This document shows, piece after piece, positions 21,201 to 32,129 of a DNA stretch of 64,000 bases (the stretch's first letter is position 1; each line of letters opens with the position of its first letter). The translations under genes were made by a program, and so were the position numbers. This DNA comes from Costus lasius (Eukaryota; Streptophyta; Magnoliopsida; Zingiberales; Costaceae). The notes under the pieces are model-generated. The model was not told the origin of the DNA and did no database searches. It saw only the letters and a list, made by a program, of their open reading frames with translations. The DNA is taken from the NCBI GenBank assembly GCA_027563935.2, contig CM050451.1:30705565-30769564 (forward strand), in the 5' to 3' direction.

Positions 21201-22141
21201 TGCATGCTGTGAAGGCATGGCTAAGGAAATGTTTCCAGATGAAAGATCTAGGAGAAGCTGCCTATGTGTTAGGTGTGAAGATCTACAGGGATAGATCTAA
21301 GAGGCTTCTCGGGCTGTGCCAGAGTACTTACATCGATAAAGTCCTGGAGAGATTTCATTTAGAGAATTCTAAACGAGGATATCTTCCAGTCAGACATGGT
21401 CTGAATCTTTCAAAGAGTCAGTGTCCACAAACACAGACTGAGAAAGATGAAATGGACAATACGCCTTATGCTTCGGCTATTGGTTCCATTATGTATGCGA
21501 TGTTGTGTACTCGCCCAGACGTCGCTTACGGGTTAAGCGTGACCAGTCGTTTTCAAAGTAATCCAGGTTTGGCGCACTGGATTGCAGTCAAGAACATCCT
21601 AAAATATCTGCGGAGGACCAAAGATATGTTCTTGATATATGGTGGTCAGGAAGAACTCAGTATAGAGGGATATACTGACGCTTCGTTCCAGTCTGACCAG
21701 GATGATTTCCGATCGCAATCAGGCTATGTTTTTAGCTTGAATGGAGGAGCAGTGGTGTGGAAGAGTTTCAAACAGTCAACTGTTGCTGATTCCACAACAG
21801 AAGCCGAGTATGTTGCAGCCTCGGAAGCATCCAAGGAGGCAGTGTGGATTCGTAAGTTCGTGAGAGAACTTGGTGTTGTTCCTTCGAGTGCAGATCCTTT
21901 GGTTATCTTCTGTGATAACACTGGAGCAATCGCACAAGCAAAGGAACCACGGTCGCACCAGAAGTCCAAGCACATACAGAGACGGTTTCATTTGATCAGG
22001 GAGATCATAGATCGTGGCGAGATCAAAATCTGCAAGGTTCATACAGATGACAATCTGGCAGACCCGCTTACCAAGCCTCTGGCGCAGCAGAAGCATGAGA
22101 AGCACTGTAATAACATGGGTTTGAGATTTCTCAACCATTAG
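18260..22141 (+). CDS. gag-pol: Gag-Pol polyprotein of D, intact copia type (1293 aa)
   Basis: This encodes all proteins for retrotransposition. Gag occupies about residues 1-280, with a lysine-rich stretch at 210-235 and a CCHC knuckle (C240, C243, H248, C253). The protease active site is D286-T-A. Integrase has H420, H425, C451 and C454, and catalytic D481, D544 and E580 (35 residues between the last two). A linker with RRSGRIRRQPERYDG joins it to RT. RT has catalytic D882 (QMDVKTAFLNG) and Y967-VDD. RNase H has D1140, E1183, D1219 and D1263. All are present with no stop or frameshift. The start chosen is the first ATG of the frame. The homologous peptide continues upstream to the acceptor at 18238, so a spliced start in the LTR is possible. 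The order protease-integrase-RT-RNase H defines Ty1-copia. Confidence 0.97.
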   Translation: MNFNVRSLLEREKFAGPNFSDWFGHLKIVLKAERKLYVLETAIPPQPAPNAARAVREAYEKHVNDSIDVACLMLASMTPPLQRQHEDMSAIEIIANLKMLYAAQARTERYNLTKLFFQSKLAEGSPVGAHVLKMIGHKEALEKLGHTINQELAVDIILQSLPPSFDAFIINFNMNKIDCTPAELLNMLLTTEETLKGKPSTSVLMVPSRNKKKGKKGKTPVKSYSKALKQKVKRSKEYRCFHCGQLGHWKKDCKALQGDKRGSFASGSGIFVTEVMFSSSISWVLDTACGVHICSNVQELKRRRQVGQHEVDLRVGNGARVAAVAVGDYFISLPSGLVLELNSCYFVPSITKNIISIPALVRKGFSFECNISKCILSLDNIVYATGSISNGLFMLDMECSIQQIDIKKAKYADDSTFLWHTRLGHINEKRIKRLHDNGLLGSFSYKEIDTCKACLMGKMTKSPFPHKGQRASGLLDLIHSDVCGPFSKHARGGYQYFITFTDDFSRYGYVFLMRHKSESFDKFKEFKNEVQNQLGRNIKALRSDRGGEYLSHAFTDYLKECGIISQLTPPGTPQWNGVSERRNRTLLDMVRSMMSQANLPYSFWGFALETAAKVLNRVPSKAVSKTPYELWYGKQPSLTFIRIWGCEAYVKKLASGKLESRSDKCIFVGYPKETKGYYFYDPNENKVFVARTAIFLEKEFLLQEASGREIKLDENPEEGQSDQAQLDEPEPVEQVIEQPEAQISREPRRSGRIRRQPERYDGVYIIDNDEPLTYADAVSGPESARWLEAMRAEMDSMSDNQVWDLVDPPSGVIPIGCKWIFKKKIDMDGNVVTYKGRLVAKGFKQIYGIDYDETFSPVAMFKSIRILFAIAAYYDYEIWQMDVKTAFLNGNLDEDVYMTQPEGFTNPADRHKICKLKKSIYGLKQASRSWNIRFDESVTEFGFIKNEDDPCVYKRFSGSVITFLVLYVDDILIIGNDIPEMHAVKAWLRKCFQMKDLGEAAYVLGVKIYRDRSKRLLGLCQSTYIDKVLERFHLENSKRGYLPVRHGLNLSKSQCPQTQTEKDEMDNTPYASAIGSIMYAMLCTRPDVAYGLSVTSRFQSNPGLAHWIAVKNILKYLRRTKDMFLIYGGQEELSIEGYTDASFQSDQDDFRSQSGYVFSLNGGAVVWKSFKQSTVADSTTEAEYVAASEASKEAVWIRKFVRELGVVPSSADPLVIFCDNTGAIAQAKEPRSHQKSKHIQRRFHLIREIIDRGEIKICKVHTDDNLADPLTKPLAQQKHEKHCNNMGLRFLNH

Positions 22142-22146
22142 ATTAA

Positions 22147-22161
22147 GTGCAAGTGGGAGAT
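22147..22161 (+). other. Polypurine tract of D
   Basis: AAGTGGGAGAT directly precedes the 3' LTR. Confidence 0.9.
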
Positions 22162-23856
22162 TGTTGGGGTATGCCCTTAAGGCTAATGTTTGAGGCCATG
22201 GGAATGTATCAGTATCATGTAATAAACTGTTATGTTTATAAAGGCATGGTTATTATTCAGTTGTTTACATTGTCTGCTGCAATATATGTTCTTCTGAATA
22301 ATGTCTCAAAGCTGTTCAGCTAGGCTGACATGCTATAAGTCCTTAGTCGAAATATCTTGGTGAACATGAGACAGCCTTGATATGGTTGAGACTAATATGT
22401 GTTCTAATCTTATAGGATGCTTCGAGCATGGAATAAGATGTAGACTCATGGGTACAATGGATGTACTGGACAGACCCTACTAGGATGTTCAATTGTTTGT
22501 CACAATGTGAATATTCCTTGAATATGACAAGTGGCACATTTCCTCTGACTTGAGATCGCTTGTGTTTTCTGAATGATGATTGTCATCATTTTGAGGTAGT
22601 TCAATATCATTTGAAATATAATGGTTATAGACTATCTTGGATGGTGAGCTTGAATCAGGTTAGGGCACTAGTGATAGACATAGGATTGCCGTCTCCTTGT
22701 TTAAGGAGTGTGATGTTCTAAAGGGGCCCCCTGGATGAGATGATTGAGAGAGTGTATGGCCATACCCAGGTGACAATGTTCATCTGTTCTAATCATGCTC
22801 ATCATATTGGAGTTACAAGCTTGACAGGCTTGTCCAATAAGAACATCCAGTGGCAAAGGAAATATGTATGCTTTGTGAGTTGATTCACACTTGTGCTGTA
22901 TTTTGGGTGTAGTCTTGGAAGACTCTTTTCTTTATATCGGGAGACAGTGATGTGTTGCTAGATACCCCTCACTGATCGTGATAATGAGAATTATCGTTAC
23001 CGACATTTAAAGAAAACCCTCAGGGTCGCACAATTTGATGATATGGCTTACTTAAGTTAGATCGTGTGGACTGAATTGTTTGGGTTCAGTTTAAAGGGAT
23101 TTAATCTCTGATCGTAAGTGAGATCTGGTCTGATCATGTTTGATTGATTAGGGCATTAGATCGGTAAGCTTTGATCGAGAGATTGGATGCTAGATTGGTC
23201 AGATCAGGAGCATCAAAGAGATCGACGGTTAGATCTGGAGCCTTAGGGTTTAATTTGATCTAAGCCTTGTCGCTTGGCTTATTTGGTTTTTGGACCGAAC
23301 CAACATGAACCGGCTCATGGATGAGCGCATGGTTCAAGGGTGAAGTGAGTTGCGATTGGGGTAAACCCATGACCGCAAGTGGTGAAGTGGTATGCTATTT
23401 TTAGATAGCACTTCCCTACGTGACCACGACTCACGATTCACGCCTTTCTCTTCTTGTCGTTTGACGCTCATCTCTCGCTGAAGAGCATCCATCTCTCGGG
23501 GTTTTTCCATTCGAGAAAGAGAGAGGTTGACGAAAATAAGGAGGAAGAAAATCGCCAAGCAAAGAAGATCTCCTTCCCTTCCATTCGAGAAGAACACCTT
23601 GACGCCTTGCTAGCACAAGGAGCATCAAGGAGTAGGCACATCTTTCATCTTGTGTGCGTATCTTCAGGAGGAGAGCGGCATCACTCTCTGCTTCCAAGGC
23701 GCCATCTAGAAATGGCTATGGTATGGTTCTATCTCATCTATGCAATCGGTTTTGTTAATCATATAACATGAAAGATCCTAAGAAGCCCTCTCCGCTGCGT
23801 TCTCCCTTAATATGCGCCTCACTTGGGTTTCGCCCCCCCTTATCTGGGGACCTTCA
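22162..23856 (+). repeat. 3' LTR of element D (1695 bp)
   Basis: It has the same length as the 5' LTR, and I saw no difference at offset 7417. It ends CCTTCA, followed by the AATAT duplication. Confidence 0.97.
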
Positions 23857-23861
23857 AATAT
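23857..23861. repeat. Target-site duplication of D, right (AATAT)
   Basis: This is a perfect copy of 14740-14744; C's coding sequence resumes after it. Confidence 0.95.
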
Positions 23862-26601
23862 TGTTTATGCAACTGGTTCAATTAACAATGGGTTATACAT
23901 GTTGGACATGGAATGTTCTATACAGAAAATTGATATTAAGAAAGCCAAGAATGCTGATGACAGCACCTTGCTATGGCATAGTCGTTTAGGCCATATTAAC
24001 GAGAAACGCATTAAGCGGTTGCATGATTATGGACTGCTGGGATCATTCACCTATAAGGAGATTGATACATGCAAAGCTTGTTTGATGGGCAAAATGACGA
24101 AGTCACCTTTTCTTCACAAAGGTCAAAGGGCTTCAGGTTTACTTGACCTTATACACAGTGATGTGTGTGGGCCATTTAGTAAACATGCCAGAGGTGGCTA
24201 TCAGTACTTCATCACCTTTACTGATGATTTCAGTAGATATGGGTATGTCTTTTTAATGAGACACAAGAGTGAATCCTTTGACAAGTTCAAAGAGTTCAAG
24301 AATGAAGTAGAAAATCAGCTAGGCCGAAATATCAAGGCACTTCGTTCTGATCGAGGTGGAGAATACCTAAGTCATGCATTTACTGACTATCTGAAGGAGT
24401 GTGGGATCATCTCACAGCTCACTCCACCAGGAACACCACAATGGAATGGTGTGTCCGAGAGGAGAAATAGAACGTTACTTGATATGGTTCGTTCTATGAT
24501 GAGTCAGGCTAATCTACCTTACTCCTTTTGGGGTTTTGCACTGGAAACAGCTGCAAAAGTACTAAACCGAGTGCCATCCAAGGCCGTTTCAAAGACGCCA
24601 TATGAATTATGGTATGGGAAACAGCCAAGCTTGACGTTGATCAGGATCTGAGGCTGCGAGGCTTATGTCAAAAAGCTCGCCTCTGGGAAACTAGAGAGCA
24701 GATCTGACAAATGCATCTTTGTCGGTTACCCTAAGGAAACTAAGGATTATTATTTCTACGATCCCAAAGAGAACAAGGTTTTTGTTGCTCGGACGGCCAT
24801 ATTTCTTGAGAAGGAGTTTCTTCTGCAAGAGGCCAGTGGGAGAGAAATAAAACTAGATGAGAATCCAGAGGAAGGACAAAGTGCTCAAGCAGAGTTGGAT
24901 GAGCCTGAGCCAGTAGAACAGGTTATTGAACAACCTGAGGCTCAAACATCACGGGAACCGCGAAGATCGGGAAGGATTCGTCGTCAGCCTGAGCGCTATG
25001 ACGGAGTCTACATCATTGATAATGATGAACCCCTCACTTATGCGGATGCGGTCAGTGGACCGGAGTCAGCGAGATGGCTTGAAGCTATGCGCGCCGAGAT
25101 GGACTCCATGTCAGATAACCAAGTTTGGGATTTGGTTGATCCGCCTCCGGGAGTTATCCCAATAGGCTGTAAATGGATCTTCAAGAAGAAGATTGACATG
25201 GATGGTAACGTGGTTACCTATAAAGGCAGGCTAGTTGCGAAAGGTTTCAAACAAATCTACGGGATAGATTATGATGAAACTTTCTCACCTGTAGCCATGT
25301 TTAAGTCTATTCGGATTCTTTTCGCGATAGCAGCATATTATGATTATGAGATCTGGCAAATGGATGTGAAAACAGCTTTCCTGAATGGAAATCTGGATGA
25401 GGATGTGTACATGACACAACCTGAGGGTTTCACTGATCCATCAGATCGTCATAAGATATGCAAATTAAAGAAGTCCATTTATGGACTTAAGCAAGCATCA
25501 AGAAGCTGGAATATTCGTTTTGATGAATCAGTCACTGAATTTGGTTTCATCAAGAACGAGGATGACCCGTGTGTATATAAGAGGTTTAGTGGGAGCGTGA
25601 TTACTTTCCTAGTCCTCTACGTCGATGATATCTTGATCATTGGAAACGACATTCCTGAAATGCATGCGGTTAAGGCATGGTTAAGGAAATGTTTCCAGAT
25701 GAAAGATTTAGGAGAAGCAGCCTATGTATTAGGTGTGAAGATCTACAGGGATAGATCTAAGAGGCTTCTCGGGCTGTGCCAGAGTACTTACATCGATAAA
25801 GTCCTGGAGAGATTTCATTTAGAGAATTCTAAAAGAGGATATCTTCCAGTCAGACATGGTCTGAATCTTTCGAAGAGTCAGTGTCCACAAACACAGACTG
25901 AGAAAGATGAAATGGACAATACGCCTTATGCTTCGGCTATTGGATCCATTATGTATGCGATGTTGTGTACTCGCCCAGACGTCGCTTACGGGTTAAGCGT
26001 GACCAGTCTTTTCCAAAGTAATCCAGGACAGGCACACTGGATTGCAGTCAAGAACATCTTAAAATATCTTCGGAGAACCAAAGATATGTTCTTGATATAT
26101 GGTGGTCAGGAAGAACTCAGTATTGAAGGATATACTGACGCTTCGTTCCAGTCTGACCAGGACGATTTCCGATCGCAATCAGGCTATGTTTTTAGCTTGA
26201 ATGGAGGAGCAGTGGTGTGGAAGAGTTTCAAACAGTCAATCGTTGCTGATTCCACAACAGAAGCCGAGTATGTTGCAGCCTCGGAAGCATCCAAGGAGGC
26301 AGTCTGGATTCGTAAGTTCGTGAGAGAACTTGGTGTTGTTCCTTCGAGTGCAGATCCTTTGGTTATCTTCTATGATAACACTGGAGCAATCGCACAAGCA
26401 AAGGAACCCCGGTCGCACCAGAAGTCAAAGCACATACAGAGACGGTTTCATTTGATCAGGGAGATCATAGATCGTGGCGAGATCAAAGTATGCAAGGTTC
26501 ATACAGATGACAATCTGGCAGACCCGCTTACTAAGCCTCTGGCGCAGCAGAAGCATGAAAAGCACTGTAATAATATGAGTTTGAGATTTCTCAACCATTA
26601 G
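23862..26601 (+). pseudogene. gag-pol: Gag-Pol of C, 3' part (integrase, RT, RNase H)
   Basis: It continues C's frame after D. Integrase retains HHCC and D-D35-E. A TGA at 24649-24651 replaces the Trp codon of the conserved IWGCEAYV segment. The frame then stays open through RT (YVDD) and RNase H to the end FLNH. One RNase H-region change turns the usual FCDNTGA into FYDNTGA, next to the catalytic Asp. With D in place and the stop, the gene is dead. Confidence 0.95.
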
Positions 26602-26606
26602 ATTAA

Positions 26607-26621
26607 GTGCAAGTGGGAGAT
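26607..26621 (+). other. Polypurine tract of C
   Basis: AAGTGGGAGAT is adjacent to the 3' LTR start TGTTGGGG. Confidence 0.9.
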
Positions 26622-28310
26622 TGTTGGGGTATGCCCTTAAGACTAATGTTTGAGGTCTTGGGATTGTAACAGTATCATGTAATAAACTGTTATGTTTATA
26701 AAGGCATGGTTGTTATTCAGTAAGCTACATTGTCTGCTGCAATATATGTTCTTCTGAATAATGTCTCAAAGCTGTTCAGCTAGGCTGACATGCAGTTATG
26801 TCCTTAGTCGAGATATCTTGGTGAACATGAGACAGCCTTGATATGGTTAAGACTAATATGTGTTCTAATCTTATAGGATGCTTCGAGCATGGAATAAGAT
26901 GTAGACTCATGGGTACATTGGATGTACTGGACAGACCCTACTTGGATATTCAATTGCTTGTCACAATGTGAATAATCCTTGAATGCGACAAGTGGCACAT
27001 TTCCTCTGACTTGAGATCACTTGTGTTTTCTAAATGATGATTGTCATTATTTTGAGATAGTTCAATATCACTTGAAATATAATGATTATAGACTATCTTG
27101 GATGGTGAGCTTGAGTCAGGTTAGGGCACTAGTGATAGACATAGGATTGCCGTCTCCTTAATTGGAGTGTGATGTTCTAAAGGGGCCCCCTGGATGAGAT
27201 GATTGAGAAAGTGTATGGCCATACCCAGGTGACTATGTTCATCTGATCTAATCATGCTCATCATATTGGAGTTACAAGCTTGACTTGCTTGTCCAATAAG
27301 AACATCCAGTCGTAAAGGAAATTTGTATGCTTTGTGAATTGATTCACACTTGTGCTGTTTTTGGGTGTAGTCTTGGAAGACTCTTTCCTTTATATCGGGA
27401 GACAGTGATGTGTTGCTAGATACCCCTCACTGATCGTGATAACGTAAGTTATCGTTACCGACATTTAAAGGAAACCCTTAGGGTTGCACAATTTGATGAT
27501 ATGGCTTTCTTAAGTCAGATCGTGTGGACTGAATTATTCGGGTTCAGTTTAAAGGGATTTAATCTCTGATTGTAAGTGAGATCTGGTCTGATCATGTTTG
27601 ATTGATTAGGGCTTGAGATTGGTAAGCTTCGATTGAGAGAATGAATGCTAGATCAGTCAGAACAGGAGCATTGAGAGATTGACGGTCAGATCAAGAGCCT
27701 TAGGGTTTATTTTGATCTGGACTTATTTCTTGGTTTATTTGGTTAGTGGACCAAATCGGTTTGAACCAGCTCATGGATGAGCGCATGGTTCAAAGGTGAT
27801 GTGGCATTTGCGATTGGGGTAAACCCAAGATCGCATGTGGAGAAGTGGGATGCTATTTTTGGATAGCACTTCTCAAACGTGGCCATGATCTCACGTCGCC
27901 CCTCTCTTGCCTCTTCACGCCTTTGACGCCTCCTTGGGTTGTGTTCGAGTGGCATTCTCGTGTAGAGGAAGTCTAAGGCGACAAGAGAGAAAAACGCCAA
28001 GAAGAAAAGCTCTCCTTTCCCTTTGCATTCGATCAAGACGCTTTGGACGATCCTTGCTAGCACAAGGGACGACAAGAAGAAGCACATCTTCATCTTGTGT
28101 GTGACGATTTGGAGGAGATCTTCGTTGTTCTCTTACTTCCAAGGCGCCATCTTGAAATGGCCATGGTATGAATCGAATCACTTCTTTACAATCGGTTTTG
28201 TTAAGTTGATCATATAATGCATGCTCATTGATCCTATGAAACCCTTTATCCGCTGCCCCCTTTCTTGTTTGTGCCACCATAGGGTTTTCGCCCCCTTTGG
28301 GGAACCATCA
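26622..28310 (+). repeat. 3' LTR of element C (1689 bp)
   Basis: It is the same length as the 5' copy. Differences seen by eye include T/C near 27485 and A/T near 27662, about eight in total. It ends ACCATCA, followed by CATTA. Confidence 0.97.
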
Positions 28311-28315
28311 CATTA
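28311..28315. repeat. Target-site duplication of C, right (CATTA)
   Basis: It matches 10084-10088; element B resumes after it. Confidence 0.95.
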
Positions 28316-29954
28316 CAGCAAGCCCACACATGCGTGGGTGAGTTTTAAAGATAAAATTAAAGACTTTACACAAAATACTCAAGAGGGAGGTTAGGCCTCC
28401 AAATTCTCTTGCCTAAACAATAATTGGACTATTCTAAAGAAGGGAAGAAGTAGCTTGCATCAAGATGTAGAGATGGTGGCCATTTGATCCTTCAAATCCT
28501 TGCGACATCTTCCTACAAGACAAAGACAAGGTGTAGTATGGTGTTCAAACAAGCAGGGTGTTATGAAATAAACACTAGGAGTGGAGAACTACAACACTTG
28601 GCTTGTTTTGTTTGAGGGTGAAGAAGTAGCCGAGATGTTGAAACCCTTTGGTGATGATGCGCCTAGATGATGGAAGTGTGCAGTGTTGCGCCAAGAGTTG
28701 ATGAAGGGGATGGAGTAGTTTGCGCCACCAAAGATGAAGATGAGGATGCGCTACTTGTTGGTTGAAGGGGTTGTTTCTTGCACCACAAGTTGATGGAAGA
28801 TCTTTAAAGAAGAGGTTAGGGAAGGGAACCTTGGCCCTTGGGGAGGAAGTGGAGATAGGTGACACAAGCACCTCAGAGGAGAAGAGGATAGGGAAGGGGT
28901 TGACACAAGCACCCAAGGTTTCCTAGGAAACTAGTCGACATTTTCATTATTCAATCTTCTAATTCTTACATGCGAGATTACAAGATTTGTAGGTGTTTGT
29001 TCAACGTTACAAAAGAGAAAATTAAGAAATAAATTATAGTCTTCAATGCTTTGTCGAGGCAATGGCTCCTTTGATTGTGATTTGACTTGAAAACTTCCCT
29101 TATTTGTTTGTAGAGATGGTGTGGCCGAATTTGCTTGAAGACTTGCTTGCATGTTCGGCTAAGAGGCTAGCTTTCCTTCCTTCTTTGGTTTGGGGCGAAT
29201 TCCTTTAGGGCATGAAGCTTTGAAATTTGAAATTCTTTCCTTGAATGCATTTCCTTGTTTGTAATGAGCGAGTGGATGGCTTTGAAACTTGCGAATTTTG
29301 TTGTGGCTGAATTCCTTCTTTGCTTGGTGAATTCTCTTTTCTTGGGCGACAAGAGAAGGTGACAATCCTTCCTTCTTTGGCCATGGACGAATTGCTTTGG
29401 TTATCTTCCCTTAATTGGATTCATGAGGTGGCATTGCTTCTTGAATTGGCGTGGCTCTTTCCTTCCAAGGTGTGAACACAACTTGATTCCTTGATTTAAG
29501 GGATTTGATGGAGAGCCTTTGAATGAGCGCATATCCTTTGATGAGTTGAGATTGGAACCGAATTCTTGGATGCCAAGGTGGCATTATACTTCAATGGAAA
29601 GGTGAGTTGAAGTGCTTTATCTCAAGACTTCACTTTGAACTTTGGCTTTGAAGTGGCTTGCCATAATTGGAGCTAGCTTGTTGTAGTGAGCTTTGAGCTA
29701 ACTTTGAGCTTATCCACATGACTTGTAAATGCTTATTACACTACTCCTATTAGGATGCAACATTATGACATGCATTAATTATAGTATGATGCAACATAAT
29801 TTCCATAAAAGAAAAAAATACAAAACAAAGTATAAAACTTACCAAATGTAGCTACATGATGCATGCAATGCAAAGGTGCCTTAGGGTACCCATAAGCTAG
29901 GGTAGCCTTAAGCTCCATTTATATTTTCTTGGGTCATGGTCTCTACCCCCATCA
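28316..29954. repeat. Element B, right part: probable solo LTR
   Basis: There is no recognisable protein; short minus-strand ORFs (for example 28575-28916 and 29159-29365) have no family motif. It ends CTACCCCCATCA. Read on the minus strand, the end TGATGGGGGTAGAGACCATG is about 17/21 identical to B's left-end sequence, an unusually long imperfect terminal inverted repeat for an LTR. Confidence 0.55.
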
Positions 29955-30164
29955 ATTCTCTAATATCTTGTTATGGGTAGCCAAGGCATTCACACAAGAT
30001 GTCAGCAGTTGGATAGCATCAGCAAGGTCATCAGTGCTTTTCTTCTATTGCATAACAAATCCCTCTAGCATGGTCTACAAGTTTGACTTCTGGGGCTGTC
30101 CATACTGTCTTGGTTGAAAACCCGGTGGTGGCTTGTTGTTCTACTGAGGATACTGAGGAGGAGC
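29955..30164 (-). pseudogene. Element K: gypsy gag C-terminal fragment
   Basis: The minus-strand reading from 30164 contains PPPGFQPRQYGQPQKSN, then a helical segment ending LATHNKILEN, with stops in between. This is the proline/glutamine-rich end of a plant gypsy Gag. It continues into 9620-9040 once B, C and D are removed. Element E cut it on the other side at 30165. Confidence 0.7.
30160..30164. repeat. Presumed left target-site duplication of E (GGAGC)
   Basis: These are the five bases before the TGTTGGTGTG start of E. The matching right copy would lie outside the window. Confidence 0.4.
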
Positions 30165-32116
30165 TGTTGGTGTGTATGCCCTAGGACCTAGTTTTGGTCA
30201 ACTTATGTACTACTTCACATTGATATTTATATATATCATTCTGGCATTGTCGTTATCATTGTTTGTCTACACCTGCGATTGTGTACTTACATGATAATGT
30301 CCCTGGAGACAGATTAGATCTGTGCTCAAATAATTGTCCCCAGTCGATGTACCTGAGTGGATATGGGACAGCTCTGGTACTTGAGAGACTGGTATGTGGG
30401 CTGGTTAGGCACGTGGTGCTAACGCAGACACATGGGTATATCATTGGAGGATATACTGGATAGATCCGCTATGAGGCTATGACTTGGTGTCATGAGTTAT
30501 CCTCATAAGTGACAGGAGATGCATTGATCCCTTGACTTGAGGTCATTGATCATTCCATATGGCTAGGGACTTGCTTTGATACAACCCAATACCTTGCCGT
30601 AGTTGGGAGGTCATAACGGTTGTCATTGAGCATGTCACGACCCATATGAGAAGGTCAATGGACAGACATAGGATTTGCCCCTTCTTTAGGGAAGTATGAT
30701 ATCCATGGAGCTCCTCTATGGTTCTATGACTGAAAGTGTATGGCCATACCTAGGTGAGAACCTATTTTAGTCATAGCCATGTGATTGGATGAAAACAAGT
30801 GGTGACACACTTGTCCAATCGGATATCAGTTCGACAAAGAGACTGTAATGCATCTGTACCTAGTTGCGATGATGGGGATGTCGATGTCGATATCCATTCC
30901 AATGACCTGGGTAGCAGCGATGCACTGCTAGGTGCCACTCACTGCTTGTGATGACCTTTGGTCAGCACTGCCAGCGTCAGAGGAACCTACAGGGTCGCAC
31001 ACCTTGATACTTGAGTTCTTGTATTGATCGGGAAGCCTTATGATCGAGTTATTGGATAACTCGGATCTAATTGGGAGATTTCGTCAGCGCCAATGAGCCT
31101 GATGAGATGGAAGAATATTATTGGAGCCAAACTTCATTTTTGGCAGGTTGACCCGTATTTGACCATGGTTGGTCACATTTGGATTAGGATTGCATTGGAT
31201 TGGATCTAAGTGCTTAATCAACCCATGTAATGGAGTTTGGGCTAGCTCATTATCCAATGAGGCCCAATAATAAGTTGTCATGAAGAGAAGAAAGGCTAAA
31301 AGGGTATAATGGGGACAAATCTTCTCCCCTAGGCGCCTATGGGCATAATGGGGAGAAGTGGCGCAATTTGCTTCATAAGGAAGCAATTGGCGCCTCCCCC
31401 TTAATCCCTTATGGTATGAATGCCTCTATGGCATTACTTGGGGCGCAAGGCAAGGCCTTGGCGCACAAAGAAAGACATGGGCTCTAAAAGGAATGGTTGA
31501 ATGAGAATTATGAAAATGTCTTGGAGACTTTCCTTGTCTCAAACCTTCTCATCCTAGCCGCCCACTTGTCTTGATCCTAGCCTTTCATGAACCGCCTCTT
31601 GCCCTATAAAAGAGCACCTAGCCGAGCCCTCCAAGTGTGATCAATTCTTGAAGGCGTGAACACAAGAAGAGGGGCGAGTGCTAGGAGCAAGGGCGCATCT
31701 TCCTTCTTCCATAACCGCAAGCCTCTCCCTCCTTTCCTCTTGGCGCAAGGAGCTTTAGTGCTTGGCGGCTTGGGTAGTTTCCCTCTTCCCTTGGCGCATC
31801 TTTTCTCTTGGTGGCGCAAGTGAAGTAGAACATCTTCTTAAGGCTTGGATCTTCTTCCCGAGGCTAGCACCGGGCGTGGAAGAAGAGAACTCAAGAGATC
31901 CGTGTGTGTGAGACTGCAGAGGGCGCACACTTGGGCACCTACATCGGCATCACTCCAAATTGCTCTTAAGGTATTTCCTAATTCATCGTGTCGACTCCCT
32001 TGCTTGCAATCTTCACTGGTTTTTGGGACCGGCCTGTTTCGGGGACATTCTTCCGCTGCGTAATATGTATGTCTATGACTCTGAAAATTGTAAAATGTCC
32101 CCGGGGTTTCCCAACA
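30165..32116 (+). repeat. 5' LTR of element E (1952 bp)
   Basis: It runs from TGTTGGTGTGTATGCCC to CCCAACA before the PBS. It shares blocks with F's LTR, such as the stretch around 31110-31150. Near its end CCCCGGGG (32099-32106) replaces the C/G stem-loop of the other family. An AAG/GTATTT donor-like site is at 31970. Confidence 0.9.
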
Positions 32117-32117
32117 G

Positions 32118-32129
32118 TGGTATCAGAGC
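32118..32129 (+). other. Primer binding site of E
   Basis: TGGTATCAGAGC, one base after the LTR end. Confidence 0.95.

Larger units (their letters stand above)
14745..23856 (+). mobile_element. Element D: complete, apparently intact Ty1-copia element
   Basis: It is 9112 bp, with 1695-bp LTRs, PBS, leader, uninterrupted Gag-Pol, polypurine tract and perfect AATAT duplications. I found no difference between the two LTRs on reading them side by side. It is inserted in C's gag-pol, so it is younger than C. It is the best candidate in the window for a recently or currently mobile autonomous copy. One oddity is the PBS, which reads TGGTATCAGAGGC with an extra G after 11 matching bases. Confidence 0.97.
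10089..28310 (+). mobile_element. Element C: Ty1-copia element split by nested element D
   Basis: Both LTRs are 1689 bp, bounded by CATTA duplications, with PBS, leader, gag-pol and polypurine tract in order. Without D and one AATAT copy the element is 9105 bp. By eye the LTRs differ at about eight positions (0.5%). The gag-pol is interrupted by D and has one in-frame stop. The host site of C is solo LTR B. Confidence 0.97.

Noticed and set aside
10089..28310. First impression of two separate copia elements side by side (10089-14763 and 22162-28310).
   Set aside because: Matching CATTA and AATAT duplications and the in-frame halves of gag-pol show one element (C) with another (D) inserted in it.
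28575..29365. Minus-strand ORFs in B that could be host exons.
   Set aside because: They are short with no motif, and the whole stretch is bounded by element ends and a target duplication, so noncoding LTR is more likely.
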